Origin: Urechis unicinctus
Taxonomy: Eukaryota; Annelida; Polychaeta; Xenopneusta; Urechidae
NCBI GenBank assembly: GCA_034190875.2
Contig: CM067355.1
Coordinates: forward strand, 34,226,114 to 34,290,113
Direction of reading: 5' to 3'
DNA: 64,000 nucleotides
Shown here: piece after piece, positions 20,206 through 31,124 of the stretch
Numbering within the stretch: the first letter of the stretch is position 1
How the letters are laid out: each line of letters starts with the position of its first letter
Notes under the pieces: generated by a model
The model's input: only the letters and a program-made list of their open reading frames with translations
What the model was told of the DNA's origin: nothing
The model's database searches: none
Translations under genes and position numbers: made by a program

Positions 20206-20876
20206 TCAGTCATTCATCACGTCCTAGTGACCTGATTGAGTCGTCTTGTTAATTAGACGGGAGTCAATTACTTCAGGTGATCTCTGCATCGTGCCAACAG
20301 GTGAGTCAATTTACCTCTACTTCGTCCTCTTTTGATCAACCATTCATTATACACTCAGAGCACGAGGCGATGGCCCTCACACCGAGATTCCTCGTTATCC
20401 TTCCATCATGACGTTTCGCATTCAAGCCTGAGTGCGCATTCTAGCCTGCGTGCGCATCCTAGCCTGCGTGCGCATTACGTCACAGAATACACCTCTTAGA
20501 CCAAAAATGTGGTCACGTCACCTGGCATGTTTTCATGAAGAAACTTTTGAAAACACCGCCAGCAGCCACGAATGTCCTGTAGTTCAATGCATAGTCACAG
20601 TTGGTGGAGCCTTCGTGTAACGTGATCCGACTGACCTCCCCCACATCTAGATCTAACCCTAGTCAGATAAATTTGATGGCGCCCTTTTACTCATTATAAA
20701 TGGAATGGCGTCCGTTTACTAGTAATAAGTGTGCTAGCGTCCTTGAGTCCGTGACAGTGAACGTTATGCGGTTTGCTGGTTGAGCGTGAGCTCGTTCATG
20801 AAAGGAAGCGAACTTCAGTACATCTGGATCATTTGGTTTATGTCGGCTTACTACACACAGCAGACACCGTACACTG
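20206..20876. other. Unique island, one micro-exon candidate
   Basis: Mostly single-copy sequence. A short triplication CTAGCCTGCGTGCGCAT lies near 20430-20476. Apart from the candidate at 20277-20300 no coding signal is seen. Confidence 0.5.
20277..20300 (+). CDS. Candidate 24-nt micro-exon
   Basis: GTGATCTCTGCATCGTGCCA plus ACAG lies between CAATTACTTCAG and GTGAGTCAAT, so both splice borders match consensus. Its length is a multiple of three. Chance occurrence in 64 kb is quite possible. Confidence 0.2.
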
Positions 20877-20879
20877 CGA

Positions 20880-20962
20880 TGTCAAAGGCACACAGAAACA
20901 AAATTCACACTGACACAAAATACACACTGACACAAAATACACACTGACACAAAATACACAGG
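20880..20962. repeat. Short tandem repeat, 17-bp unit, 3-4 copies
   Basis: ACACTGACACAAAATAC is repeated in tandem. Confidence 0.9.
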
Positions 20963-20984
20963 AGCAGGCTGATTTCGCAGTTAT

Positions 20985-21385
20985 ATAGTGGCTATAAAAT
21001 GGTTACATCAAGTTGATATCGTGGTTTTATATTGGCTATATCATGCTTATATCAAGCTGATATCGTTGTTATATAGTGGCTATATTATGGTTATGTAAAG
21101 CTGATATTGTGGTTATACAGTGGCTATATCATGGTTATATCAAGCCTATATTGTGGTTGTATGATAGTTAAATCCTTCCGTTATATAGTGGCTATATCAT
21201 GTTCATATCAAGCTGATATCGTGGTTATATAGTGGATATATCATGGTTATATCAAGCTGATATCATGGTTATATAGTGGCTATATCATGGTTATATCAAG
21301 CTGATATCGTGGTTATACAGTGGCTATATCATGGTTATATCAAGCCTATATTGTGGTTGCATGATAGTTAAATCCTTCCGTTGAT
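20985..21385. repeat. Minisatellite, 44-bp unit, about 9 copies
   Basis: The unit is made of GGTTATATAGTGGCTATATC, ATGGTTATATCAAGCTGATA, TCGT. It contains the perfect inverted repeat ATATAG-TGG-CTATAT. A diverged segment (AAGCCTATATTGTGG ... AAATCCTTCCGTT) appears twice, 21144-21183 and 21340-21384, showing higher-order duplication of about 200 bp. Confidence 0.93.
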
Positions 21386-21617
21386 ATGATAGCAGCTTTA
21401 TTACACCGCGCATTCGCTGGGCCCATGACACTCACCCCGTGTGTACATCACCGCGTACAAAGCAATCAGCCACAGGCCGCTCTCCCGCTTCTCTCCGTGA
21501 TGATCGACAAACACATTCCTCGCCTTCACCATCTTCCCGGCAGCTCATATATTGTTTGCTTTGAGTAAACATGACAGGATGCTGTGTATGTCATCCGAGC
21601 TCTGATGGCAGATTCAG
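21386..21617. other. Unique spacer
   Basis: Single-copy sequence between arrays; no coding or RNA signal. Confidence 0.5.
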
Positions 21618-22045
21618 CAGCACCATGATGGCACTATATCTATAGCGTAACGACGGCACCATGATGGCACTATAACTATAGTGTAACGACAGCACCATGA
21701 TGGCACTATATATATAGCGTAACGACAGCACCATGATGGCACTATATCTATAGTGTAACGACAGCACCATGATGGCACTATATCTATAGCGTAACGACAG
21801 CACCATGATGACACTATATCTATAGCGTTACGACAGCACCATGATGGCACTATATCTATAGTGTAACGACAGCACCATGATGGCACTATATCTATAGCGT
21901 TACGACAGCACCATGATGGCACTATATCTATAGTGTAACGACAGCACCATGATGGCACTATATCTATAGCGTAACGACAGCACCATGATGGCACTATATA
22001 TATAGCGTAACGAAAGCACCATGATGGCACTATATCTATGGTGTT
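21618..22045. repeat. Minisatellite, 36-bp unit, about 12 copies, palindromic core
   Basis: The unit is GCACCATGATGGCACTATAT followed by CTATAGCGTAACGACA. Units with TATAGTG have the perfect inverted repeat CACTATA-TC-TATAGTG; units with TATAGCG break it by one base. Confidence 0.95.
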
Positions 22046-22101
22046 ACAACAGCATAAAGTTGTTCCACCATCGAGATAGTGCCAACTTGATGCTGTTGTT
22101 A

Positions 22102-22151
22102 CACCATCGAGATAGTGCCAACTTGATGCTGTTGGCACTATCTCGACGGTG
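22102..22151. repeat. 21-bp inverted repeat, 8-nt loop
   Basis: CACCATCGAGATAGTGCCAA plus C at 22102-22122 pairs with 22131-22151 at 20 of 21 positions, around loop TTGATGCT. A direct copy of the left arm lies at about 22067. This is the transition from the 36-bp to the 25-bp array. Confidence 0.93.
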
Positions 22152-22164
22152 TTACAACAGCCTT

Positions 22165-22292
22165 GTTGTAGCAGCATTATCTCTACTTTGTTGTAGCAGC
22201 ATAATCTCTACTTTGTTGTAGCAGCATTATCTCCACTTTGTTGTAGCAGCATTATCTCCACTTTGTTGTAGCAGCATTATCACTATGTTGTC
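22165..22292. repeat. Minisatellite, 25-bp unit, 5 copies
   Basis: CAGCATTATCTCTACTTTGT followed by TGTAG in tandem. The TTTGTTGTAG ending resembles a splice acceptor, but no exon follows. Confidence 0.93.
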
Positions 22293-22394
22293 TTGTCTCC
22301 ATCTTGTTTTAACAGCTCTTTCTCAATGGTGTTATAACACCCCTGGCTCCAACGTATTACTCCACACTTCATTAGATTGCTTCATAACCTTAAC

Positions 22395-22745
22395 TTCACC
22401 GTGTGACATGAGGCTCGTGGGCGACCCGTTACTTCACCGTGTGACATCAGCCTCGTGGGCGACCCCTTACTTCACCGCGTGACATCAGCCTCGTGGGCGA
22501 CCCCTTACTTCACCGTGTGACATGAGCCTCGTGGGCGGCCCCTTACATCACCGTGTGACATCAGCCTCGTGGGCGACCCCTTACTTAACTGCGTGACATC
22601 AGCCTCGTGGGCGACCCCTTACTTCACCGTGTGACATCAGCCTCATGGGCGACCCCTTACTTCATCGTGTGACATCAGCCTCGTGGGCGGCCCCTTACAT
22701 CACCGTGTGACATCAGCCTCGTGGGCGACCCCTTACTTCAGCCCA
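22395..22745. repeat. Minisatellite, 38-bp unit, about 9 copies
   Basis: CCTCGTGGGCGACCCCTTAC followed by TTCACCGTGTGACATCAG in tandem. Some units have GCGGCCCCTTACATC instead. Confidence 0.95.
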
Positions 22746-23285
22746 CACACATCAAAGTGGCAGTTATTGTGGTTTTCCATAATAATCTTCAGAAAACACT
22801 CCAAATGGGCCACTTATTCACTTGTGTCTGTCATGTGTTATGAATCATCATCGAACTCCCGTCAGCCGTCGCCTCCCGCAAGCCGTAGCCTCCCGTCAGC
22901 CGTCGCCTCCTGTCAGCCGCCTCAGCAGATATATCTACATTGTATCCGGCACGGACACATCCTAGCTACAAACTGGCGTCCTACCCAGCTTCCTCTTGAC
23001 GGAGCAGCTACCTGGTCACGCGGCGCCTGACATGGGGAGGACGAAATATCACCCGGTCGTCTGATGACTTCATCATATCAGTTTTTGTATGAGCTTGAAA
23101 GGTTGTTTGATGAGGGGAAATAAACGTTCTAGCGTTAGATTTGATTTGATGAAACAACTAATGTTCTCGTATGGTGAGATCAACGAATTTATGAAGCGAA
23201 ATAGTTGAGGTTTGAGAGAACCATTCAATTGGTAGAATAGCGGAGGACAGGGAATGGTGTAGGGAAGGGGTCCCTGGAGTCCTAA
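22746..23285. other. Unique island, no gene seen
   Basis: Contains a short run of CAGCCGTCGCCTCC-like repeats at about 22860-22925. No convincing frame or splice pair. Confidence 0.5.
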
Positions 23286-23289
23286 TCAT

Positions 23290-23470
23290 GGCGAGTACTC
23301 CTTGGTGTGTGGCCGGGGCAGGTGTATTGGTATTCCTGGGTGTGTGGCCGGGGTAGGTGTCTCGGTACTCCTGGGTGTGTGGCCGGGGTAGGTGTCTAGG
23401 TACTCCTGGGTGTGTGGCCGGGGTAGGTGTCTCGGTACTCCTGGGTGTGTGGCCGGGGAAGGTGTCTCGG
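23290..23470. repeat. Minisatellite, 35-bp unit, 5 copies
   Basis: TACTCCTGGGTGTGTGGCCG followed by GGGTAGGTGTCTCGG in tandem. Confidence 0.95.
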
Positions 23471-23534
23471 GGCAACAATTGGTATTGATCTGGGACAGTA
23501 TCTTGCGCTCCGAGTCAGGGAAGATGGGGGTAGT

Positions 23535-23970
23535 ATTGCCTTTGGTCAAGGAGTATACTGCGGTCAGTCGTCTAGAGCATTGCCTTTGGTCATGGAGTAT
23601 ACTGCGGTCATTCGTCTAGAGCATTGCCTTTGATCAAGGAGTATACTGCGGTCAGTCGTCTAGAGCATTGCCTTTGGTCATGGAGTATACTGCGGTCAGT
23701 CATCTGGAGCATTGCCTTTGGTCATGGAGTATACTGCGGTCAGTCGTCTAGAGCATTGCCTTTGGTCATGGAGTATACTGCGGTCAGTCGTCTAGAGCAT
23801 TGCCTTTGATCAAGGAGTATACTGCGGTCAGTCGTCTAGAGCATTGCCTTTGGTCATGGAGTATACTGCGGTCAGTCGTCTAGAGCATTGCCTTTGGTCA
23901 AGGAGTATACTGCGGTCAGTCATCTAGAGCATTGCCTTTGGTCATGGAGTATACTGCGGTCAGTCGACTG
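23535..23970. repeat. Minisatellite, 44-bp unit, about 10 copies
   Basis: GAGCATTGCCTTTGGTCATG followed by GAGTATACTGCGGTCAGTCG and TCTA. Two unit types, GGTCATGG and GATCAAGG, alternate irregularly. Confidence 0.96.
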
Positions 23971-24149
23971 GAGCTTCGTCTATGATGTGGTCATTAATGT
24001 TTCATGGCCTGCTTATCGAGCCATGGAAGACATGCCACTGAACGCGCTGTGAGCTTTAAGCATTAGCCCTGTTGCTGTATGCATCGCAAATGGCAGATTA
24101 AAGACTCTTCAGCAATTATTCATTGCGACGGTAAAGTCGAAACAAACTT

Positions 24150-24345
24150 TACCGTGTACCACGCCATTTTACCGTCATGTAGCGCTGAAGCACGGCTCTA
24201 CTTGTACCACGCCATTTTACCGTCATGTAGCAATGAAGCACGGCTCTACTTGTACCACGCCATTTTACCGTCATGTAGCGCTGAAGCACGGCTCTACTTG
24301 TACCACGCCATTTTACCAGCATGTAGCGCTGAAACACGGTATTAC
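24150..24345. repeat. Minisatellite, 48-bp unit, 4 copies
   Basis: ACCACGCCATTTTACCGTCA, TGTAGCGCTGAAGCACGGCT, CTACTTGT in tandem. Confidence 0.94.
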
Positions 24346-24664
24346 TTGCCGAACCGAGTCAATTCTCTTTGCGAAGTGCATCTTGACCACGGAGTTAGCT
24401 CGTTACGTGAACTGGACAAATTCTGCGACCTCAGCAGGCTCCTTTTCGATCTAATCACGCTTTGTTACGAAACACAATTTCCTCATCGATCATGTTTAGG
24501 CAACGAGCAATTACCGCGTCCAATCTACTGCAGTTTAACTCGCTATTACGCACGGTTCAGCAGATGGGGACCGTGATCTGGAAGTAGATCTCGTCGACTA
24601 TGGTCAGGGTTAGGGTCAAGGTCAGGGAGAGTTGCTTCGTGTACGTGAACTGGGCTTTGTGACA
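24346..24664. other. Unique spacer, no gene seen
   Basis: A plus-strand frame entering from the preceding array stays open to about 24576 but shows no motif. A few GGTCAGGGTTAGGGTC-like bases near 24600 are not telomeric repeats. Confidence 0.5.
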
Positions 24665-25122
24665 CGATTGGCTACATGTCCACAAACAGTGACATGATTG
24701 GCTTTAGGTCCACAAACAATCACATGATTGGCTTTAAGTCCACAAACAGTGACATGATTGGCTTTAGGTCCACAAACAGCGACATGATTGGCTTTAAGTC
24801 CACAAACAGTGACATGATTGGCTTTAGGTCCACAAACAATGACATGATTGGCTTTAAGTCCACAAACAGTGACATGATTGGCTATAGGTCAACAAACAGC
24901 GACATTATTGGCTTTAGGTCCACAAACAGCGACATGATTGGCTTTAGGTCAACAAACAGCGACATGATTGGCCTTAGGTCCACAAACAGTGACATGATCG
25001 GCTATAGGTCCACAAACAATGACATGATTGGCTATAGGTCCACAAACAGCGACATGATTGGCTATAGGTCCTCAAACAGCGACATGATTGGCTTTAGGTC
25101 AACAAACAGCGACAGTGGGTTA
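24665..25122. repeat. Minisatellite, 30-bp unit, about 15 copies
   Basis: GGTCCACAAACAGCGACATG followed by ATTGGCTTTA in tandem. Early units alternate TTTAGG and TTTAAG, which suggests expansion of a dimer. Confidence 0.96.
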
Positions 25123-25159
25123 TATGTCCACAAACCGCTATGTGGGAGTTGGTTTCAGA

Positions 25160-25327
25160 CAGGTACCTCCCTCTAGGGTTCAGTTAAGGCAAATACCGCT
25201 ATCTAGGGTTCAGTTAAGACGGGTACCGTCCTCTAGGGTTCAGTTAAGACAGATACCGTCCTCTAGGGTTCATTTAAGACAGATACCGTCCTCTAGGGTT
25301 CAGTTAAGACAGATACACCCCTCGTGA
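25160..25327. repeat. Minisatellite, 30-bp unit, 5 copies
   Basis: GTCCTCTAGGGTTCAGTTAA followed by GACAGATACC in tandem. A stray unit-like TCTAGGTTGGTACCGCC lies at about 25380. Confidence 0.94.
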
Positions 25328-26228
25328 GTCATTTCCTATTTCTACAGCCACAAAGAACAATTCAGGCTGGAGCCGACCTCTAGGTTGGTACCGCCTTTTG
25401 AGTGCCTACCTGAACAGCGCACTACCATCAAGTATATGACAGCATACAGTCATTTACGAGACAAGAAATCACTCGGCAGCCATCCATCATCCACTAGACA
25501 TCTCCAGCAGGCATCGAGTTACGTGCTATCACTCCAACACCAGTCTGGGCCTCATTACCTAACACGCTACCACGCGCTTTGTGCGTTTGCGCAATATAGC
25601 GGATTAATTGTACCATATTTCTGCCCTCCCCCCCCCCCCCGCATCCATGTCACGGCTCACTACAACTACAACACATAAGTAACATTTATTTCATGCTCGA
25701 GCTTAATCATTCGGGGATGCTGCTCATCGTGTGCAGAGGCCAGCTAAAGCCCCGCCTTCATATATGCTGCGCTATGGTGGCTCCGCCCTCCTTCTTGCTA
25801 TAACCCCGCCTTCAATCAAGCTTTCTGCGCCCAATCATGCTTTAGTCCAACCTATCTCACCTTATCCTCCTGCCCATCTATTATCGATCCATCGTTCACC
25901 TGAAACAGTTCTGACTTCCAATTCCTGCCATCTCACGTGACCTATTTAACCGGGGTAGAATTGTAGTGTATACGCTACTAGGGCTGCATCCACAACAGCG
26001 CGTTTTCCAGCAGCACCGCCCACAGAGAGTATCAGCTGGTTCAGACGGGCACAGGTATGCGGTCGACGGCCAATGCTCCTGCCCCGCGCCACCCACGTGT
26101 TTAGTGGTGATCTTGGCTAGCAGTTCATTCATGGTAATTAACATAGTATACGCCGAATTCTTGATGTAGACTCCTATGTGATGGGAACAATACACCACAC
26201 ACTATAAAGAAATCAATGCAATGGACGA
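25328..26228. other. Longest non-repeat stretch of the middle section; no gene seen
   Basis: Includes a 13-base poly-C run at 25628-25640. Short frames on both strands lack motifs. The duplicated phrase GCCCCGCCTTCA / ACCCCGCCTTCA near 25750-25815 is minor. Confidence 0.5.
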
Positions 26229-26229
26229 A

Positions 26230-26765
26230 TGACCCATTGGTTTTGCTTTATCGACGTTCTTGCTTTATCGACGTTCTTGCTTTATCGACGTTCTTGTTAC
26301 ATCTACGTTCTTGCTTTATCGACGTTCTTGTTTCATAGACGTTCTTGCTTTATCGACGTTCTTGTTCCATATACGTTCTTGCTTTATCGACGTTCTTGTT
26401 TCATATACGTTCTTGCTTTATCGACGTTCTTGTTTCATATACGTTCTTGCTTTATCGACGTTCTTGCTTTATCGACGTTCTTGTTTCATATACGTTCTTG
26501 CTTTATCGACGTTCTTGCTTTATCGACGTTCTTGTTTCATATACGTTCTTGCTTTATCAACGTTCTTGCTTTATCGACGTTCTTGTTTCATATACGTTCT
26601 TGCTTTATCGACGTTCTTGCTTTATCGACGTTCTTGCTTTATCGACGTTCTTGCTTTATCGACGTTCTTGTTTCATATACGTTCTTGCTTTATCGACATT
26701 CTTGTTTCATATACGTTCTTGCTTTATCGACGTTCTTGTTTCATAGACGTTCTAGCTTTAACGGC
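26230..26765. repeat. Minisatellite, 17-bp unit, about 31 copies
   Basis: TTTATCGACGTTCTTGC and TTTCATATACGTTCTTG are two interspersed versions of one 17-bp unit. With no stops and a period not divisible by 3, all plus-strand frames are open. Confidence 0.96.
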
Positions 26766-26959
26766 TATCTTGCATATCCATGACTAGCATAACAATATGT
26801 AACTCTTCATTGGTATACGTCCGTGTATTATAGTGATGGGGCTTGATTGAAGCCAGCATTGATTGTGGGGCATTTCGTGCAGTTTGCTTCTCCTCAGATG
26901 TCATCAGTGACTTGGGTACATGTGTCAAGAGAATCGCCCTCCTCCATGTTACATATACC
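26766..26959. other. Unique spacer
   Basis: Single-copy sequence between two arrays; no signal. Confidence 0.5.
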
Positions 26960-27428
26960 TCTAGGCGGTCCTGTCTGGCCCCTGTCTGGATCGTGTTGTA
27001 GTAAGGCACTCCCTTGGGCCCCTGTCTGGATCGTGTTGTAGTAAGGCACTCCCTTGGGCCCCTGTCTGGATCGTGTTGTAGTAAGGCACTCCCTTGGGCC
27101 CCTGTCTGGATCGTGTTGTAGTAAGGCACTCCCTTGGGCCCCTGTCTGGATCGTGTTGTAGTGAGGCACTCCCTTGGACCCCTGGGATCGTGTTGTAGTA
27201 AGGCACTCCCTTGGACCCCTGTCTGGATCGTGTTGTAGTGAGGCACTCCCTTGGACCCCTGGGATCGTGTTGTAGTAAGGCACTCCCTTGGACCCCTGTC
27301 TGGATCGTGTTGTAGTAAGGCACTCCCTTGGACCCCTGTCTGGATCGTGTTGTAGTAAGGCACTCCCTTGGACCCCTGTCTGGATCGTGTTGTAGTAAGG
27401 CACTCCCTTGGACCCCTGTCTGGATCAC
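26960..27428. repeat. Minisatellite, 39-bp unit, about 12 copies
   Basis: GGCCCCTGTCTGGATCGTGT followed by TGTAGTAAGGCACTCCCTT. Two units carry the same 5-base deletion (CCCCTGGGATC), again a copied variant. Units are nearly identical, so the array is young. Confidence 0.97.
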
Positions 27429-27474
27429 TTAACTTAACATATAGTACACTTCAATGCTAATAAAGTATCTCCAG

Positions 27475-27615
27475 CACACTTCCCTTCTCACCAATTACCG
27501 CTAGCACACTTCCCTTCTCACCAATTACCGCTAGCACACTTCCCTTCTCACCAATTACCGCTAGCGTACGTCACCTTCCCTTCTCACCAATTACCGCTAG
27601 CGTACGTCACCTTCC
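27475..27615. repeat. Minisatellite, 30-bp unit, 4-5 copies
   Basis: AGCACACTTCCCTTCTCACC followed by AATTACCGCT. The last two copies share an AGCGTACGTCACC variant. Confidence 0.93.
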
Positions 27616-27714
27616 AATAGTACCCTCCGCAGTTTCCCGTCTTGCACCCGTAACAGTTCGATATGAACGGGTCTCACTGTTCTCAATGCAACGGCACTGT
27701 TCCTATGTCAGCGG

Positions 27715-27995
27715 CCTGAACAATTACAGCCAGTGATACAGTTGAACTGAACAATTACAGCAAGTGATACAAACGACCTGAACAATCACAGCAAGTGATA
27801 CAACTGACCTGAACAATTACAGCAAGTGATACAGACGACCTGAACAATTACAGCAAGTGATACAAACGACCTGAACAATTACAGCAAGTGATACAACTGA
27901 CCTGAACAATTACAGCAAGTGATACAAACGACCTGAACAATTACAGCAAGTGATACAGACGAACTGAACAATTACAGCAAGTGATACAAACGAGA
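27715..27995. repeat. Minisatellite, 31-bp unit, about 9 copies
   Basis: CGACCTGAACAATTACAGCA followed by AGTGATACAAA in tandem. Confidence 0.95.
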
Positions 27996-28379
27996 GCGTT
28001 ACAAGGCGCCGGACAGAATTCATAGGCCCTTCAAGCTAATCGCAGCCCAAACTACTTCCCCAGTGTCCGTGTTTCCTAGCACCTGCTTTGATTGACTTAC
28101 CTGAGCCACCTCTCACCTGACGAAGCTCAGCCCTCGTCTGGTTACATAAACCAAAGGCATGAACTTACTGTCTGCCTTGCCTCCAGGTGGTCTGTCAGAC
28201 TGGGGAGCACTAGTTAATGTCTGCACAGCGCGGGGGATATGCCGCGAGGAAGGATGCGCGCCGTGGCAGATTAATCAAGGGGCCCACGTGAACAGTTTTT
28301 TTTGGCGTCGGATAAATAATACTTTCGATGTGTATCGTCCCGTCCACAATACGAGACGGTTATCCCAAGTTTAATACAA
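27996..28379. other. Unique stretch containing a dispersed repeat
   Basis: Bases 28078-28125 (TTGATTGACTTACCTGAGCC then ACCTCTCACCTG) match segments near 30465, 30510 and 40400-40500. The minus strand of this block reads CAG|GTGAGAGG and CTCAG|GTAAGT, both donor-like. Otherwise featureless. Confidence 0.55.
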
Positions 28380-29022
28380 TGGTCATGTTGTTATAATATA
28401 ACGTCTTACGGTCACCTAGCCATGTTGTAAGGTCCTACGGTAACCCAGCCATGATGTAAGGTCCTAATGTCACCTAGCAATGTTGTAAGGTCCTAATGTC
28501 ACCTAGCCATGATGTAAGGTCCTAATGTCACCCAGCCATGATGTAAGGTCCTAATGTCACCTAGCCATGTTGTAAGGTCCTAATGTCACCTAGCCATGTT
28601 GTAAGGTCCTACGGCCACCCAGCCATAATGTAAGGTCATAATGTCACCTAGCCATGTTGTAAGGTCCTACGGTCAACTAGCAATGATGTAAGGTCCTAAT
28701 GTCACCTAGCCATGTTGTAAGGTCCTACGCTCACCTAGCCATGTTGTAAGGTCGTAAGGTCACCCATCCATGATGTAAGGTCCTACGGTCACCTAGCCAT
28801 GTTGTAAGGTCCAACGGTCACCAGCCATGTTGTAAGGTCCTAATGTCACCTAGCCACGTTGTAAGGTCCTACGGTCACCCAGCCATGATGTAAGGTCCTA
28901 ATGTCACCTAGCCATGTTGTAAGGCCCTACGGTCACCAGCCATGTTGTAAGGTCCTAATGTCACCTAGCCATGTTGTAAGGTCCTACGGTCACCCAGCCA
29001 TGATGTAAGGTCTTACGGTAAC
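28380..29022. repeat. Minisatellite, 29-bp unit, about 22 copies
   Basis: TAAGGTCCTAATGTCACCTA followed by GCCATGTTG. Main variants are CTACGGTCACC and CCATGATG, in several combinations. Confidence 0.96.
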
Positions 29023-29478
29023 CTTGCGGTCTCGCTTGCGCTCATAGCCACCGTTAGCCAATTAACGCAATAGCTAAACGCCTAAGTATTAAACAGAGCT
29101 GACGATGGAGTGTGAATCGAACGAATTAGATATGCATTATTCAGGGCTGTGTTTTGTGATAACGTAATTTGCACAGCAGGGGCCCGTGTAATTACGTGTC
29201 TAGCCTGCGCAGCTCAGCATCGAATGGACCCGAATGAATATAGGCATTGCCCCGTGACACCTGGTGGGTTGAGTTCAATGTAACGTTTATTAAATAATAC
29301 CACAGCTTTGCACCCAGTGCGCAACAATATTGTTAACGTATGGCTAAATATATCAAACTGCTTGTGGCATTGTTCTGTGTTCGCGAAACACTGTATTAAG
29401 TTAGACGATTCCAAAACATGATGCCGCGAGGCAATGTATGATGATTTGATTGAAAATGACAACATCGCCTCAGTGTAA
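29023..29478. other. Unique stretch, no gene seen
   Basis: AT-rich single-copy sequence; the longest minus-strand frame (about 90 codons) has no motif. Confidence 0.5.
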
Positions 29479-29479
29479 C

Positions 29480-29668
29480 GATTCACGTGATCGTCACAGC
29501 ATGTAACGAATCACGTGATCGTCAAAGCATGTAACGAATCACGTGATCGTCACAGCATGTAACGAATCACGTGATCGTCAAAGCATGTAACGAATCACGT
29601 GATCGATACAGCATGTAACGAATCACGTGATCATCACAGCATATAACGAATCACGTGATTATCACAGC
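29480..29668. repeat. Minisatellite, 28-bp unit, 7 copies, each with a palindromic E-box
   Basis: ACGAATCACGTGATCGTCAC followed by AGCATGTA. Every unit has the 10-bp palindrome ATCACGTGAT with a CACGTG core, the classic Myc/Max/USF-type site, spaced 28 bp apart. The palindrome is conserved in all units while flanking bases vary. Confidence 0.95.
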
Positions 29669-29674
29669 GTTTTT

Positions 29675-30390
29675 AAAAACTAGATGCCTGATACCCACCT
29701 CCACGAGTGGACCTTATACAACTACGTGTCTGGTACTCACCTTCACAAGCAGCCCTTATAAAACTAGGTGCCTGACACCCACCTCCACGAGTGGACCTTA
29801 TACAACTACGTGTCTGGTACTCACCTTCACAAGCAGCCCTTCTACGATTAAACCTAATAGAACTAGGTGCCTGACACCCGCCTCCACGAGTGGACCTTAT
29901 AGTAATAGGTGCCTGAAACCCGCCTCCACGAGCGGACCTTATAGAACTAGGTGCCTGACACCCGCCTCCACGAGTGGACCTTAGAGAAATAGGTGCCTGA
30001 CACCCGCCTCCACGAGTGGACCTTTTAGAAATAGGTGCCTGACAGCCGCCTCCACGAGTGGACCTTATAGAACTTGGTGCCTGGCACCCGCCTCCACGAG
30101 CGGACCTTATAGAAATAGGTGCCTGACACCCGCCTCCACGAGCGGACCTTATAGAACTAGGTTCCTGGCACCCGCCTCCACGAGCGGACCTTAAAGAAAT
30201 AGGTGCCTGACATCCGCCTCCAAGAGCGGACCTTATAGAAATAGGTGCCTGACACCCGCCTCTACGAGTGGACCTTTATAGAAATAGGTGCCTGACACCC
30301 GCCTCCACGAGCGGACCTTTTAGAAATAGGTGCCTGACACTCGCCTCCAAGAGCCGACTTTATAGAACTAGATGTCTGACATCCACCTGC
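29675..30390. repeat. Minisatellite, 42-bp unit, about 17 copies
   Basis: GGTGCCTGACACCCGCCTCC followed by ACGAGCGGACCTTATAGAAA and TA. The first few units alternate with a diverged type (GTGTCTGGTACTCACCTTCAC). Confidence 0.95.
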
Positions 30391-30454
30391 ACGTTTACTC
30401 GCGATTTATATCTTGGTGTTCGTGCAATACAATCTGGAGCCTATTGCAAAGCGT

Positions 30455-30610
30455 ACCTGGTGTTGATTGACTTACCTGAGCCACCTGTCATCAGTTTTTG
30501 ATTGCCTTACCTGAGCCACCTCTCACCTGTTGTTGATTGTGTTACCTGAGCCACCTCTCAGCTGTTGTTGATTGCCTTACCTAAGCCACATCTCACTTGA
30601 CAAACAGCTA
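30455..30610. repeat. Dispersed segment, 3 local tandem copies of about 47 bp
   Basis: TTGATTGACTTACCTGAGCC, ACCTCTCACCTG repeats three times with drift. The same segment and its flanks recur at 28078 and 40385-40510, and a degenerate copy lies near 54330. Confidence 0.85.
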
Positions 30611-30629
30611 TCCTCTTCTTAATACACCA

Positions 30630-30832
30630 GCATCAAATGGTCGCCTCGCTGTTTGTCATGTTGATGTCAGTTATATGCAGTTTCTCACCTGGCTGTTTGT
30701 CATGTTGATGTCAGTTATATGCAGTTTCTCACCTGGCTGTTTGTCATGTTGATGTCAGTTATATGCAGTTTTTCACCTGGCTGTTTGTCATGTTAATGTC
30801 AGTTGTAGGCAGTTTCTCACCTGGCTGGTGTC
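30630..30832. repeat. Minisatellite, 44-bp unit, 4 copies
   Basis: GTCAGTTATATGCAGTTTCT followed by CACCTGGCTGTTTGTCATGT and TGAT in tandem. Confidence 0.95.
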
Positions 30833-31124
30833 TGATTTATCCGTTGGACGGGAAGTGTGATTGGTCGCGGAGTGTATATGTTAGCTTTTGTCTGATTTCA
30901 TGGCTGTAGAACGGGAAGGTTAGTACAATTCGTTAGATTTGGTCTAGATTTCCTGTTGTATGACGGGAAAGGTTGTGTAATTCGTTCGCTACTTGTTGTT
31001 TCCTTGAGGTAGAATGTATTCAATAGAAACTCGTGCCATTGATTCTGAAGCATACCAACATGAGGTTACGATGTGCGGGCTATCCTTTTGCTAAGGTTTA
31101 ATGAATATTTGCTTCACCGACATC
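30833..31124. other. Unique spacer
   Basis: Single-copy sequence with a loose repeat of TTTGTCTGATTT and GACGGGAA phrases; no coding signal. Confidence 0.45.

Noticed and set aside
24595-24640. Telomere-like GGTTAGGG phrases
   Set aside because: Only one imperfect occurrence; the rest is GGTCAGGG/GGTCAAGG.
26229-26787. Three overlapping plus-strand frames of 133-184 codons
   Set aside because: Artefacts of the 17-bp array.
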